A stretch of 64,000 nucleotides of DNA, taken from assembly GCA_964569795.1 (NCBI GenBank), contig CAZMVB010000011.1, positions 61,674 through 125,673 on the forward strand. Direction: 5' to 3'. The notes beneath the pieces are model-generated. The model saw nothing but the letters and a program-made list of their open reading frames with translations. It was not told the origin of the DNA and searched no databases. The first letter of the stretch is position 1, and each line of letters starts with the position of its first letter. This DNA comes from JAHJDS01 sp964569795. Lineage in GTDB: Bacteria > Desulfobacterota > Desulfarculia > Desulfarculales > JAHJDS01. Positions 26,476-34,044 of this stretch are shown piece by piece. A program made the translations under genes and the position numbers.

Positions 26476-27684
26476 CTAGAACGAAATGGACATCCTGACC
26501 CCGGCCAGCCAGGCGCTGCCCAGGTCGGCGGTCAGGCTCCCCGGCCCCGGCCCCACGTCCAGGGTCGGGTCCCAGCCAAAGTAGTAGTAACCGATCTCCG
26601 GTCCGATGCTGAAGTGCCTGTTGACCCGGTAGGGCGCGGCAAAGACCACGGCGTAGCGCACGTTCTGGCCGTGGCGCCAGGTGCCCGGCTGGTCGTTGCT
26701 GGCGTTGGTGGTCTTGACCCAGCCGCCCGACAGCCAGAGCGTCACCCGGCCCAGGGTGTAGGACAGCCCCAGACAGGCCGACAGGGAATAGGTGTCCTCC
26801 AACTTTATCCGGGCGGGGTCGTTGTTGCCGCCCCAGTACACCGCGGCCGCCCAGGGGTTGTAGGTCTGGGCCTGCCAGTAGTTCCGGCCGAAGCCCACCT
26901 CGCCCACGATCCCGAAGTTGCCGAAGGTCAGCTTGAAGGGCAGGGCCAAGGCAAAGGACAGGATGCGATCGTCGGCCAGGCCGGCGCCCTCGATGGGCTC
27001 CCGCTCGCTCATGTAGATCGAGAAGCCCGGGGCCACAGAGAACCACTTGCCGACGTACTGGACGGCCACGTCCAGGCGAGGGAACATGGTGTTGGCCGCA
27101 GTGGCCACGCCGCCGGGGTTGCTGGCGTTGGCCGTGGCCGCCTGTCCCAGGGCGACCTGGAAGGTCCAGGGGCCGATCTCGTAACTGAGCTTTATCAGGA
27201 CGAACCGGCCCGAGTAGAGCTTGCCGAAACCCTTCAGGCCGTCGCCCCCGCCCCCGCCGGCGAAGTATCCCGTGGCCAGCCAGGCATAGGGCGAGTATTC
27301 TTCCGAGGCGAACAGGGTGTCGGTGTGACCGACGGTCAGGGTGCAGTGGCCGAACTTGTACCAGCCGAAGATGTAGTCAATTCCCAGGGCGGTCGCCCCG
27401 TGGGGCGGGCCGGAACTGAGGAAGATCTGGAGGTAGGCCCCGGTGGTCTTGTCGTTGCTGGTGAAGGTCAGGCTGAGGTGGGATTGCCCGTTGAGTTCGG
27501 TCACGAAGCTGGTCAGGTCGGGCATCCGGCGGTCAAAGTTGCCGTAGGAGTTGCCGGTGTGCACGGCGTAAAAGATGTTGGTCACCACCTCGGTGCCGAG
27601 CTTGACCTGATAGGCCGGGGCCGAGGCGGCCAGCCCGGCCACCAGGAAGGCACTCCCCAACAAGGCCATCAGCATATTTTTCAT
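26476..27684 (-). CDS. Porin-like outer-membrane protein, paralogue 2
   Basis: 402 residues: signal peptide (MKNMLMALLGSAFLVAGLAASAPA), mature start YQVKLGTEVVTNIFYAV, and C-terminal strand VRMSISF. It is very close to porin 1 over nearly its whole length (RLDVAVQY.GKWFS, FSIYMSERE, DDRILSxALALPF, WLSGGW, PTLDVGPGPGS), a clear tandem duplication. It has its own sigma-70-type promoter with an inverted repeat at the start site, unlike the sigma-54 promoter of porin 1, so the copies are regulated differently. Substrate unknown. Confidence 0.83.
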   Translation of the reverse strand: MKNMLMALLGSAFLVAGLAASAPAYQVKLGTEVVTNIFYAVHTGNSYGNFDRRMPDLTSFVTELNGQSHLSLTFTSNDKTTGAYLQIFLSSGPPHGATALGIDYIFGWYKFGHCTLTVGHTDTLFASEEYSPYAWLATGYFAGGGGGDGLKGFGKLYSGRFVLIKLSYEIGPWTFQVALGQAATANASNPGGVATAANTMFPRLDVAVQYVGKWFSVAPGFSIYMSEREPIEGAGLADDRILSFALALPFKLTFGNFGIVGEVGFGRNYWQAQTYNPWAAAVYWGGNNDPARIKLEDTYSLSACLGLSYTLGRVTLWLSGGWVKTTNASNDQPGTWRHGQNVRYAVVFAAPYRVNRHFSIGPEIGYYYFGWDPTLDVGPGPGSLTADLGSAWLAGVRMSISF

Positions 27685-27880
27685 GACTCTTTTCTCCAGT
27701 GGTCTTGTCTTCCCGGCGGGTGGGGTCCCGTCCGGGCGGGCGGCGAGGCTCGGCCTCGCCCCCGGGGGTTGGGTCAACCTCCTTCTGGAGAGAGCGGTCA
27801 GCCGATTCGGCGGCTGCTCCAGGGCCCCCCGCCGCGCCGGTTGACACCCGGCCCGGAGCGGCCCCAAAGAATCAGGTTGT

Positions 27881-27897
27881 CGTGCCCTCGTGGCACG
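27881..27897. promoter_or_regulatory. Inverted repeat at the porin 2 transcription start
   Basis: CGTGCC-N5-GGCACG, a 17-bp perfect dyad just downstream of the -10 element, the place of a repressor site. The regulator is unknown. Confidence 0.45.
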
Positions 27898-27904
27898 TTA
27901 CTTC

Positions 27905-27933
27905 ATTACAAGGCCATTTTCCCCTGGGGTCAA
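27905..27933 (-). promoter_or_regulatory. Promoter of porin 2
   Basis: TTGACC, 17-bp spacer, TGTAAT on the minus strand; predicted start near 27898, leader about 210 nt. In the 321-bp gap I see nothing else beyond the dyad above. Confidence 0.6.
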
Positions 27934-28005
27934 TGGATAATCGAGGCAGGGACCAACTCCCCAGGGGGAAATCGGGGTGGTCGGGCCGCGACCACCCCGA
28001 CCGCC

Positions 28006-28320
28006 CTAAGCCACGAGCATGAATCCGTAGATGATCGCCCAGCCGACGATGACACAGACCACGAGAACCGTCGTCAGGGTCTTGCCAGTCATGGTGATGC
28101 CCTGGCCGCCCTTGGCCCTGGAGAAAATGAAGCCCAGCACCAGGAAGACGATGACGTCGAACAGCCCGTGGGTGACCCAGTGGTGCCCGGTCAGGACGGT
28201 CATCGCCACCTGGACCGCGTGGCTCGACTCCTTGAGCAGGACCAGCAAGGCGTTGACAATGCACACAATGGCCGCGGACAGGCCGAAGCCGACAGTATTT
28301 CTGTTAAGCGTGTCGTTCAT
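28006..28320 (-). CDS. Small three-helix membrane protein, unknown
   Basis: 104 residues with three membrane helices (about 12-30, 53-68 and 83-102). A histidine-rich turn lies between the first two (His34 and LTGHHWVTHG, His46, His47, His51), suggesting a metal or haem site. No family recognised. It starts 14 bp after the gene at 28335 and is surely co-transcribed with it. The ATG has a GGGAGGCGATC sequence before it. It sits between porin 2 and the nickel transporter, but a link to either is only position. Confidence 0.65.
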   Translation of the reverse strand: MNDTLNRNTVGFGLSAAIVCIVNALLVLLKESSHAVQVAMTVLTGHHWVTHGLFDVIVFLVLGFIFSRAKGGQGITMTGKTLTTVLVVCVIVGWAIIYGFMLVA

Positions 28321-28334
28321 GATCGCCTCCCTGG

Positions 28335-28790
28335 CTACGCCGGCAACAGGCCGAGCTTGGCGCCGATGCTGATGATCGCGCCGGAACCTTCCATCAACAG
28401 GCCCAGGGCGATGACCAGCCCCGCCGTCCAGGCCACGAACTTACGGGCGGCCTTGTTGGCGACCAGGTCCTCCCGGGCCGCGATGGGCAGCAGGGTCGCG
28501 ACTATGAGCACCATGAAGAACAGGTGTTCCTTGGTCTCCATGAAGAAATTATGGGCGAACGGCCACGGTCCCTTGAGGATGACGGCCTTGTCCGCGCCGT
28601 AGTAGAACACGTACCAGTACCCGCCGAACAGGGCCGCCAGCCAGATGAAGACCGCCACGACCACGGTCACCGCCCTCAGACGGGCCAGATTGCCTGGACT
28701 CACGTTCAGGGCTTCGACCAGGACCCAGGTCGCGGTCAGTATGGCCAGCACACCGAACATGGGATGAATGAGGAGAAGCAGGTTGGACAT
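28335..28790 (-). CDS. Four-helix membrane protein, unknown
   Basis: 151 residues with four membrane helices (about 3-26, 40-64, 88-104 and 118-143). Histidines 9, 80 and 89 lie at helix ends (LLIHPMFG, PFAHNFFMETKEHLFF), and an aromatic patch GGYWYVFYYG ends helix 2; this recalls small haem-binding membrane proteins, but no family is recognised. AGGAGGGTTCTC precedes the ATG. It forms a two-gene unit with the following small membrane gene. A large dyad lies in the upstream region. Confidence 0.65.
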   Translation of the reverse strand: MSNLLLLIHPMFGVLAILTATWVLVEALNVSPGNLARLRAVTVVVAVFIWLAALFGGYWYVFYYGADKAVILKGPWPFAHNFFMETKEHLFFMVLIVATLLPIAAREDLVANKAARKFVAWTAGLVIALGLLMEGSGAIISIGAKLGLLPA

Positions 28791-29292
28791 GAGAACCCTC
28801 CTTTACAGGGCACCGGCAAGACCGCCTCTCAAGGGAGGGGACCCGGTCGCCGGTTACCCCTGAGATTGCCTCCGGAATTGTGCCGCCCTCATTGCGGCAC
28901 ATTCCGGTTTTTTCCGGCCCAAAGGGTTCCGCTGCAATTTGCAATTGGTGTCCGCCACAGCCCAACAATTCATACCCTTTTACTAGTATTTTGACACGCC
29001 CAACCACAATTTCAATGCCTGGCCGAAAAAAGTTCATACATATACATCTTTCATCTCAATTGATGGCTCAGAGGCCGGCCGGAAGCCGGAGGCACCCACC
29101 ACCTCCGCTCCTGGTACGACACCCGGGCAGTCTCTTGGTTTAAAATGATATTTCAGTCTTTATGTCAGTTGGTTGAGGCCAAAGAAACGCGGTTTTCATC
29201 CCCATGCCTTCTGATCCGGGACAGGACTCGATCCGCAGTCATTGGCCGGTTCGGTTCGGATTTTGGCCGCCAATCATTCAGCCGCAACCGGG
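28791..29292. other. 502-bp intergenic region, AT-rich
   Basis: It separates the nik operon end from the unknown membrane pair, both minus strand. It holds the dyad at 28872-28907 and a stretch clearly poorer in GC than its surroundings (about 28935-29070 and 29130-29200), probably the promoter region of the pair. No open frame with coding character and no RNA gene was recognised. Confidence 0.5.
28872..28907. promoter_or_regulatory. Large inverted repeat upstream of the membrane pair
   Basis: Arms CCGGAA(T)TGTGCCGC and GCGGCACATTCCGG, 14 bp with one bulge and a 7-nt spacer, 82 bp before the ATG at 28790. On the plus strand TTTTTT follows directly, so it could also be a terminator for transcripts from the left, but no plus-strand gene precedes it. 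In the minus-strand leader it would be a stable hairpin. Confidence 0.45.
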
Positions 29293-29988
29293 TCAGGGTG
29301 AAACCCGGCCCAGCCGCAGACGGGTCACGTCCCCGGGCCGGGACCGGCGGGACAGCGAACCGTCCCGCAGCTCCCAGACCTCGGCCTCGATCCGGGAGAC
29401 CAGCTCCGCCTCGTGGGTGATGGCCGCCCAGGTCAACTCGGTCGTGGACAGGTAGTCGATGATCCGGTCGGTGGTCGCCTCGTCCAGGCCGGTGGTCGGC
29501 TCGTCCAGGAGCAGGACCTGGGGCTCCATGGCCAGGACCGTGGCCAGGGCCACCAGCCTTTTTTCGCCCCCGGACAGCTTGTGGCAGTACCTCTTTTCCA
29601 GGTGGCCGATGCCCAGCAGGTCCAGGGTGCGGTGGACCAGGTCGTGGGCCTCTTCCCGGCTGCGGCCCAGGTTGAGGGGTCCGAAGGCCACGTCCTCGGC
29701 CACGGTCGGGCAGAAGAGCTGGTCGTCCGGGTTCTGGAACAGGAGACCGACCGGCCCCCGGATCGGCCGGAAGTCGCGCTCGGTGGCGCGCTTTTGGCCA
29801 AAAATCTCGATCCGGCCCTGGGCGGGCTTGAGCAGGCCCAGGGCGAGCAGGAACAGGGTCGATTTGCCCGCCCCGTTGGGGCCGACGATTATCTGGCGCT
29901 CCCCGCGCTTCAGGCGCCAGTCCAGCCCCTTAAGCACCCACGCCCCCTGATCATAGGCGAATTTGATCCCTTCGAGTCTGATCATCAA
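29293..29988 (-). CDS. nikO: Nickel/cobalt ECF transporter ATPase (NikO/CbiO)
   Basis: ATP-binding subunit of an energy-coupling-factor metal importer. 231 residues with Walker A GPNGAGKST, the Q-loop LLFQNPDDQLF (ECF-type NPDDQ), signature LSGGEKRL and Walker B VLLLDEPTTGLD. It is the last gene of the nik operon, directly next to nikQ without a gap. The metal is inferred as nickel from NikK and NikL in the same operon; cobalt is possible. Confidence 0.9.
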   Translation of the reverse strand: MMIRLEGIKFAYDQGAWVLKGLDWRLKRGERQIIVGPNGAGKSTLFLLALGLLKPAQGRIEIFGQKRATERDFRPIRGPVGLLFQNPDDQLFCPTVAEDVAFGPLNLGRSREEAHDLVHRTLDLLGIGHLEKRYCHKLSGGEKRLVALATVLAMEPQVLLLDEPTTGLDEATTDRIIDYLSTTELTWAAITHEAELVSRIEAEVWELRDGSLSRRSRPGDVTRLRLGRVSP

Positions 29989-30735
29989 TCACTCCAGCCA
30001 AGTCACCGCGATCAGCCACCCGGCCCAGACCGCCATCAGTCCGGCCAGGACCAGGTCGCCCGGCCTCACCCGCCGCCCGACCATGGCGTGAAACCGGCCC
30101 TCGAAACCCCGGGCCATCATCGCCGCCTGGATGCGTTCGGCCCGCAGGACGCTGCGGCTGAGCAGCCCGCCGACCAGGTAGCCCAGGGAGCGGTAGGTAT
30201 GTTGGTTGGTGCCGGGCCTGAAACCCCGGGCGGCCATGGCCTGCCGGAGCCGCCGGTACTCCATGAGGATCTCATGGATGTAACGATATATGAAAAAGAA
30301 GAGCTGAACCAGCTTGCCCGGCACCTTCAACTGCTGCATCCCGTGAAACAGGGCGAACACGGGCGAGGTGGCCAGCAGGGACAGGGTGATCAGCAAAATG
30401 GCGTTGCCCTTGAGGGTGATCAACAGCGCCAGGTCAAACCCCTCGCGGCTGGCGGTCAGAAACCAGATCGAAAACAGGGGTCGGCCCGGGCTGAACAGGA
30501 CCAGGACCCACATCATTCCGAAAAAGGCATTCAGGCCGAGCAGTCTTTGGCCCAGCGGCCTGATCTGGAGCCGGGCCGCGGCGGCCATGACCAACCCCCC
30601 GCCCAGGGCCCAGATCAGGGCCGGGACGTTGTTGATCACGGCCACGACCCCGGCCAGGGTCAGCCCGCAGATCAGCTTGACCCGGGGATCGGCCCGGTGC
30701 AGCCAGGAATGGCCGGTGGCGAAGATCTCGTGCAC
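29989..30735 (-). CDS. nikQ: Nickel/cobalt ECF transporter transmembrane T subunit (NikQ/CbiQ)
   Basis: Membrane coupling subunit that links the S component to the ATPase. 248 residues, with helices at about 15-75, 90-130 and 225-245. The two Ala-Arg-Gly coupling motifs are present (QAMAARGFRPG and AAMMARGFEGR), as in all EcfT proteins. N-terminal HRADPRVKLI is also typical. It sits 3 bp after the small subunit gene. Confidence 0.93.
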   Translation of the reverse strand: MHEIFATGHSWLHRADPRVKLICGLTLAGVVAVINNVPALIWALGGGLVMAAAARLQIRPLGQRLLGLNAFFGMMWVLVLFSPGRPLFSIWFLTASREGFDLALLITLKGNAILLITLSLLATSPVFALFHGMQQLKVPGKLVQLFFFIYRYIHEILMEYRRLRQAMAARGFRPGTNQHTYRSLGYLVGGLLSRSVLRAERIQAAMMARGFEGRFHAMVGRRVRPGDLVLAGLMAVWAGWLIAVTWLE

Positions 30736-30738
30736 GGC

Positions 30739-31086
30739 TCAGCCCCTGGTCCGCCGCTGGTGGTCCCGCCACAGCACGCCCACGGCCAGGCCCAGGCCGC
30801 ACAGACCGAAAATCCAGCCCACGCCCCCCAGGACGTCTCGGAAAGTGATTTGATTGCGCTGCTGATCCAGTTTCTCGTAGCACCTGATCAGGTGTCTTTC
30901 GCATCTGGCCAGCCGGGCGGTCAGCTTGCGGCGGGCCTGGATGGCCTTGATGGCGTTGATCACCCGGCAGGGGGCCGGCCGGGTACTGACGATCGGGGCG
31001 GCCCCGGTCTTGGCCGGGGCGGCCGGGCCCGCCAGCCCGATCAGGCCGGCGGCCGCCAGGCCGGCGAGGATGACATGACCTCTCAC
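30739..31086 (-). CDS. Small nickel-transporter subunit, C-terminal half of NikL (NikN-like)
   Basis: 115 residues: a signal-like N-terminus, a basic and cysteine-bearing middle (CRVINAIKAIQARRKL...CERHLIRCYEKLDQQRNQ) and the C-terminal membrane anchor RDVLGGVGWIFGLCGLGLAVG. The anchor matches the C-terminal end of NikL/CbiL proteins, whose N-terminal part is in the next gene upstream. It thus seems a NikL split in two, or a NikN/CbiN analogue. It lies between nikL and nikQ. Confidence 0.7.
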   Translation of the reverse strand: MRGHVILAGLAAAGLIGLAGPAAPAKTGAAPIVSTRPAPCRVINAIKAIQARRKLTARLARCERHLIRCYEKLDQQRNQITFRDVLGGVGWIFGLCGLGLAVGVLWRDHQRRTRG

Positions 31087-31115
31087 GTTATCTCCTTTCC
31101 GTCACCCGGTCCGGC

Positions 31116-31442
31116 CTACTCGTCGGGCTCGACCACGAACCGGGCCAGGTGGCCGGCGCCGGCGTTGACCTCGGCCCTGACCGGCAACTTGAACTTTCCC
31201 TTGAAGCAGACCCGGCCCCGGGCGTCGGTCCGCCCCGAGGCGAGCTGGTGTCCGGACTTGTCGCGGACGACCACCGGGCAGTGCTGGGCCGGGGTGTTGC
31301 CGGGGAACCAGGACCGGCAGCACAGCCGCCCCTCCTCCAGCGTACAGAACAGCCGGACCCGGTGGGCCAGGGCCGGCGAGGCAGCGGCCCCGACGACGAA
31401 GGCCACGGTCACCATGGCCAGGCACAATTTAAGCAGACGCAT
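31116..31442 (-). CDS. nikL: NikL-like periplasmic component, N-terminal part
   Basis: 108 residues: signal peptide ending SPALA, then AHRVRLFCTLEEGRLCCRSWFPGNTPAQHCPVVV..., an Ig-like domain that in NikL/CbiL begins with AH(K/R)V after cleavage; the histidine at the new N-terminus can bind nickel. RTDARGRVCFKGKF and NAGAGHLARFVV also match NikL. Four cysteines are unusual. It lacks the C-terminal membrane helix of typical NikL, which the next gene supplies. It overlaps nikM by 14 bp. Confidence 0.75.
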   Translation of the reverse strand: MRLLKLCLAMVTVAFVVGAAASPALAHRVRLFCTLEEGRLCCRSWFPGNTPAQHCPVVVRDKSGHQLASGRTDARGRVCFKGKFKLPVRAEVNAGAGHLARFVVEPDE

Positions 31443-32046
31443 GTCTATCCTCCAACAGGGTCGAATCGACCCGTTTCAGGTAGCTGATCACCAGGGCCGT
31501 CAGGACCCCCTCGGCCACGGCCAGGACCAGATGGACCACCGCCTGGGTCACGGCCACGGCCAGCATGGCGTCGCCGGTGATCCACAGCTCGACGAAGATC
31601 ATCCACGAGCTGACCACGATCGGCAGGGCCCCTCCCAGAAACGCGGCCACCAGGCTGCCGATCCCGTCGGAGCCCAGGATCCAGCGCCGAAACACGAAAT
31701 GGGCGGCCACGGCCGGCCCGGCCATGTTCAAGGTGTTGAGTCCCAGGACGCTCAGGCCCCCGAAACTGAACAGCAGGCACTGGAGGGTCAACCCGACGAA
31801 GATGACCGGCGCCGCGGCCCAGCCGAGAGTGATCCCGATCAGGCCGGACAGCACCGGATGAAACGAGGTCGGCCCCAGCTTGAGATGAATCAGGGAGGCC
31901 ACGAAAAAGGCGGCCCCCAGAACGGCCACGTGGGGCAGCCGTTCGACCCTGACCTTGACCAGGCCCCAGGTCACGCCCACCGCGGCCCACGCCCAACCGA
32001 GGGCGATCAGCCACCAGTCCTTGATTACTCCATCGGAAAGATGCAT
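31429..32046 (-). CDS. nikM: Nickel/cobalt ECF transporter substrate-binding S component (NikM/CbiM)
   Basis: Membrane S component that binds the metal. 205 residues, six to seven helices. The N-terminal MHLSDGV supplies the amino group and His2 as ligands, and His54 (LIHLKLGP) and His63 (SFHPVLSG) are candidates for the third histidine, as in CbiM/NikM. GLTLQCLLFSFGGLSVLGLNTLNM is the family core. It follows nikK by 9 bp and overlaps nikL. Confidence 0.92.
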   Translation of the reverse strand: MHLSDGVIKDWWLIALGWAWAAVGVTWGLVKVRVERLPHVAVLGAAFFVASLIHLKLGPTSFHPVLSGLIGITLGWAAAPVIFVGLTLQCLLFSFGGLSVLGLNTLNMAGPAVAAHFVFRRWILGSDGIGSLVAAFLGGALPIVVSSWMIFVELWITGDAMLAVAVTQAVVHLVLAVAEGVLTALVISYLKRVDSTLLEDRHASA

Positions 32047-32055
32047 GTTTCTCCG

Positions 32056-32826
32056 TTACCAGGCGAAGGTCTTGACCCACAAGACCCCGCCCCATTCGAC
32101 CTTTTTGCCCTTGATCCTGATCGGGGCGTCGGTCAAGGCGGCGAATCCCCACCAGCCCGCCTTGGGGAGCCCCACGGTGAAGACGCCGCTGGCGTCGGCC
32201 TTGACCACGTAGGTCGCCAGTTCCTCGTTGGCCGCCTTGATCCGTCCCCGGGCCCAGTATTCCACCTCGACCTCGGCCCCGGGCACGGGCACGTACCGAC
32301 CGCCCTTCTTTTGGACCACCTGGCCCACGAACACGGCCCCGGACCAGATGGCAAAGGGCCGGGCCAGCGGCCTGATCTCGATCGGGAAGCCGACCGGGGC
32401 GCTCCAGTCGCCCTCGCCGCCCAGGCCCAGGACCACCGTCTTGGCGAAGTGGACGATGTACTTGTTCTCGGCGGGCTCCCAGTAGGGAGCGGGATCGACG
32501 AAGAAGATGTACACCCCCGGCCTCTTGATCCGGTATTTCGCCCGCCAGGCCGGCCGGCCCTTGTACTTGACGGCCCGGAGTTTCGGCATCAGGCTGATTT
32601 TTTTGCCGCCGACCATCACCCCGCAGCGCCGGGGTCTGGCCATGGCCATGGCCCGGCCTTCAAAGGGGTGGTTGAAAATGTACTGCAGGGTAATGGTTTG
32701 GGCCCGGCCCTCGATCACGGTCTTTGAGGGGATGACCATCTGGAAATGGGCCCGGGCCGGGGCGATCATTACGGTCGCCGCCAGGACGGCGGCCAGGGCG
32801 ATGCCCGACAGGTGCTTTCCGCTCAT
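32056..32826 (-). CDS. nikK: DUF4198-type periplasmic nickel-transport protein (NikK)
   Basis: 256 residues. A signal peptide ends APARA and the mature protein begins HFQMVIPS, with an N-terminal His that could bind metal, as in NikK. Beta-rich domains follow (YIFNHPFEG, MAMARPRRCGVMVGG, PGVYIFFVDPAPYWEPAENKYIVH, and a carboxypeptidase-regulatory-like domain at about 175-240). NikK carries nickel to the NikMLQO importer. The ATG at 32826 has ACGGAGACGGAC before it; a longer frame with 62 more codons would begin inside or upstream of the leader terminator. It is first in the operon. Confidence 0.83.
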   Translation of the reverse strand: MSGKHLSGIALAAVLAATVMIAPARAHFQMVIPSKTVIEGRAQTITLQYIFNHPFEGRAMAMARPRRCGVMVGGKKISLMPKLRAVKYKGRPAWRAKYRIKRPGVYIFFVDPAPYWEPAENKYIVHFAKTVVLGLGGEGDWSAPVGFPIEIRPLARPFAIWSGAVFVGQVVQKKGGRYVPVPGAEVEVEYWARGRIKAANEELATYVVKADASGVFTVGLPKAGWWGFAALTDAPIRIKGKKVEWGGVLWVKTFAW

Positions 32827-32884
32827 GTCCGTCTCCGTCTTGATTCCGGTTGTGTCCGAAACCCCGTGGGCCCCCTCCCGGGCG

Positions 32885-32925
32885 AAAAAAAACCACGAGG
32901 CCCCCTTGGAGTGGACCTTCGTGGT
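32885..32925 (-). terminator. Terminator hairpin inside the nik operon leader (attenuator)
   Basis: Minus-strand stem ACCACGA(A)GG/CCTCGTGGT with a 15-nt loop, followed by eight T. It lies between the promoter at 32984-33012 and the nikK start, so it can end transcription before the operon, the layout of a riboswitch or attenuator. No known metal riboswitch could be recognised by eye. Confidence 0.65.
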
Positions 32926-32983
32926 CGCGTTCGACAGTGTTATGTCTTTCATTCGGGACCGTTCACCGGCCCGTTCCTGATTG

Positions 32984-33012
32984 TGTATATCCAAGAACCG
33001 GTTTTGTGTCAA
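32984..33012 (-). promoter_or_regulatory. Promoter of the nikKMLQO operon
   Basis: TTGACA, 17-bp spacer, TATACA on the minus strand, nearly consensus. The predicted start near 32977 gives a leader of about 150 nt that includes the attenuator. Confidence 0.75.
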
Positions 33013-33079
33013 GGGTCTGGTCCCGAAAAATGGCGACGGCCGCCATCCGGACAGCGGACCGGGTTGATGGTCATGGGAC

Positions 33080-33109
33080 TTGACCGGCCGGGGGTGGTTG
33101 GGTTATAAA
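33080..33109 (+). promoter_or_regulatory. Promoter of the olsB-olsA unit
   Basis: TTGACC, 18-bp spacer, TATAAA, about 100 bp before the first ATG. No Pho box was seen here. Confidence 0.55.
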
Positions 33110-33207
33110 AAAATATTTTAGCCGCGAGACCGCCCCGGGGGGCGGGCCTCCGGGCTCGCTTCAAACAAACGGGTTGGAACCGGTCAAGGCATCCGTGGAC
33201 ATTATAG

Positions 33208-34044
33208 ATGAAAAACAAGATGTTTAACCTGGGAACCACACCGCCGGCGGGCCGCTTCGTCCACCGCCATCGCCAACTGGCCGTCAAGCCGGCCGAGACC
33301 CAGGCCGAGATCGAGGCCGCCCTGCGCCTGCGGTACGAGGTCTTCAACCTCGAATTGGGAGAAGGCCTGGCCGCCTCGGAGGCCCGGGGGCTGGACGAGG
33401 ACCGGTTCGACGAGATCTGCGACCATCTCCTGGTGATCGACGAGGACGAGGGCCGGGTCGTGGGCACCTATCGACTCCTGCCCGCCTTCAAGGTGTCGGG
33501 CTGGGAGGATTTTTACGCCTGGCAGGAGTTCGACATCCGCCCCCTGGCCGGGCTCGAGGGCGGAATCCTGGAACTGGGCCGCTCCTGCGTCCATCCCCAG
33601 TATCGCCAGGCGGCCCGGGCGATCAGCCTGCTGTGGCGGGGCATCGCCTCCTATGTCATGATGTACGGCATCAAACACCTGTTCGGCTGCACGTCGCTGC
33701 ACACCACGGACACCCGCCAGGTCAGCCAGATCTTCAACTTCCTGCTCAGGCGCCAGGGACCGCAGCCCGACCTGCCCTGGGTCGAACCTCATCCCTCTTT
33801 CTGCTTTCCGCTGGCCGAGGACGCTCCCCCGGCGGACGAGGACAAGCTGTTCGCCGCCTGCCCGCCCATCCTCAAGGGGTATCTGCGGCTGGGCGCCTTT
33901 ATCTGCGGGTCCCCGGCCCTGGACCGCGAGTTCAACTGCACCGATCTGTTCACCATTCTGAGCGTGGACCGGGCCACCGAAAAGTGGCGGACCTACCTGC
34001 TGCGCGAAGACACCCCGGCCGCCATCCGGGAAGAACAACGGTGA
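33208..34044 (+). CDS. olsB: N-acyltransferase, OlsB-like (ornithine lipid synthesis)
   Basis: 278-residue GNAT-fold protein of the OlsB/Acetyltransf_5 family, which transfers 3-hydroxyacyl chains from ACP to ornithine. Family marks are EAALRLRYEVFNLELG (about 34-49), DHLLVIDEDEGRVVGTYRLL, LELGRSCVHPQYRQ and LWRGIASYVMMYGIKHLFGC. The next gene is a PlsC-type acyltransferase overlapping by 4 bp, the OlsA position, which supports ornithine-lipid synthesis over other acyl-amino-acid products. A related hemolysin-like GNAT protein cannot be ruled out. Confidence 0.78.
   Translation: MKNKMFNLGTTPPAGRFVHRHRQLAVKPAETQAEIEAALRLRYEVFNLELGEGLAASEARGLDEDRFDEICDHLLVIDEDEGRVVGTYRLLPAFKVSGWEDFYAWQEFDIRPLAGLEGGILELGRSCVHPQYRQAARAISLLWRGIASYVMMYGIKHLFGCTSLHTTDTRQVSQIFNFLLRRQGPQPDLPWVEPHPSFCFPLAEDAPPADEDKLFAACPPILKGYLRLGAFICGSPALDREFNCTDLFTILSVDRATEKWRTYLLREDTPAAIREEQR

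Noticed and set aside
28925..28965. Possible sigma-54 promoter before the unknown membrane pair
   Set aside because: The GG and GC elements are 9 bp apart, not 10, and the -24 part is poor.
29413..32727. 1104-residue open frame on the plus strand across the nik operon
   Set aside because: It is antisense to six well-recognised genes, is rich in Gln, Gly, His and Pro as GC-rich shadows are, and has no domain.
32827..32984. NikR operator or cobalamin riboswitch in the nik leader
   Set aside because: No inverted GTGTTAC- or GTATGA-type arms and no B12-box were visible; only the terminator hairpin is supported.
33013..33207. Pho box before olsB
   Set aside because: TGGTCAT followed by CTTGACC has the spacing, but the second unit does not fit the consensus.
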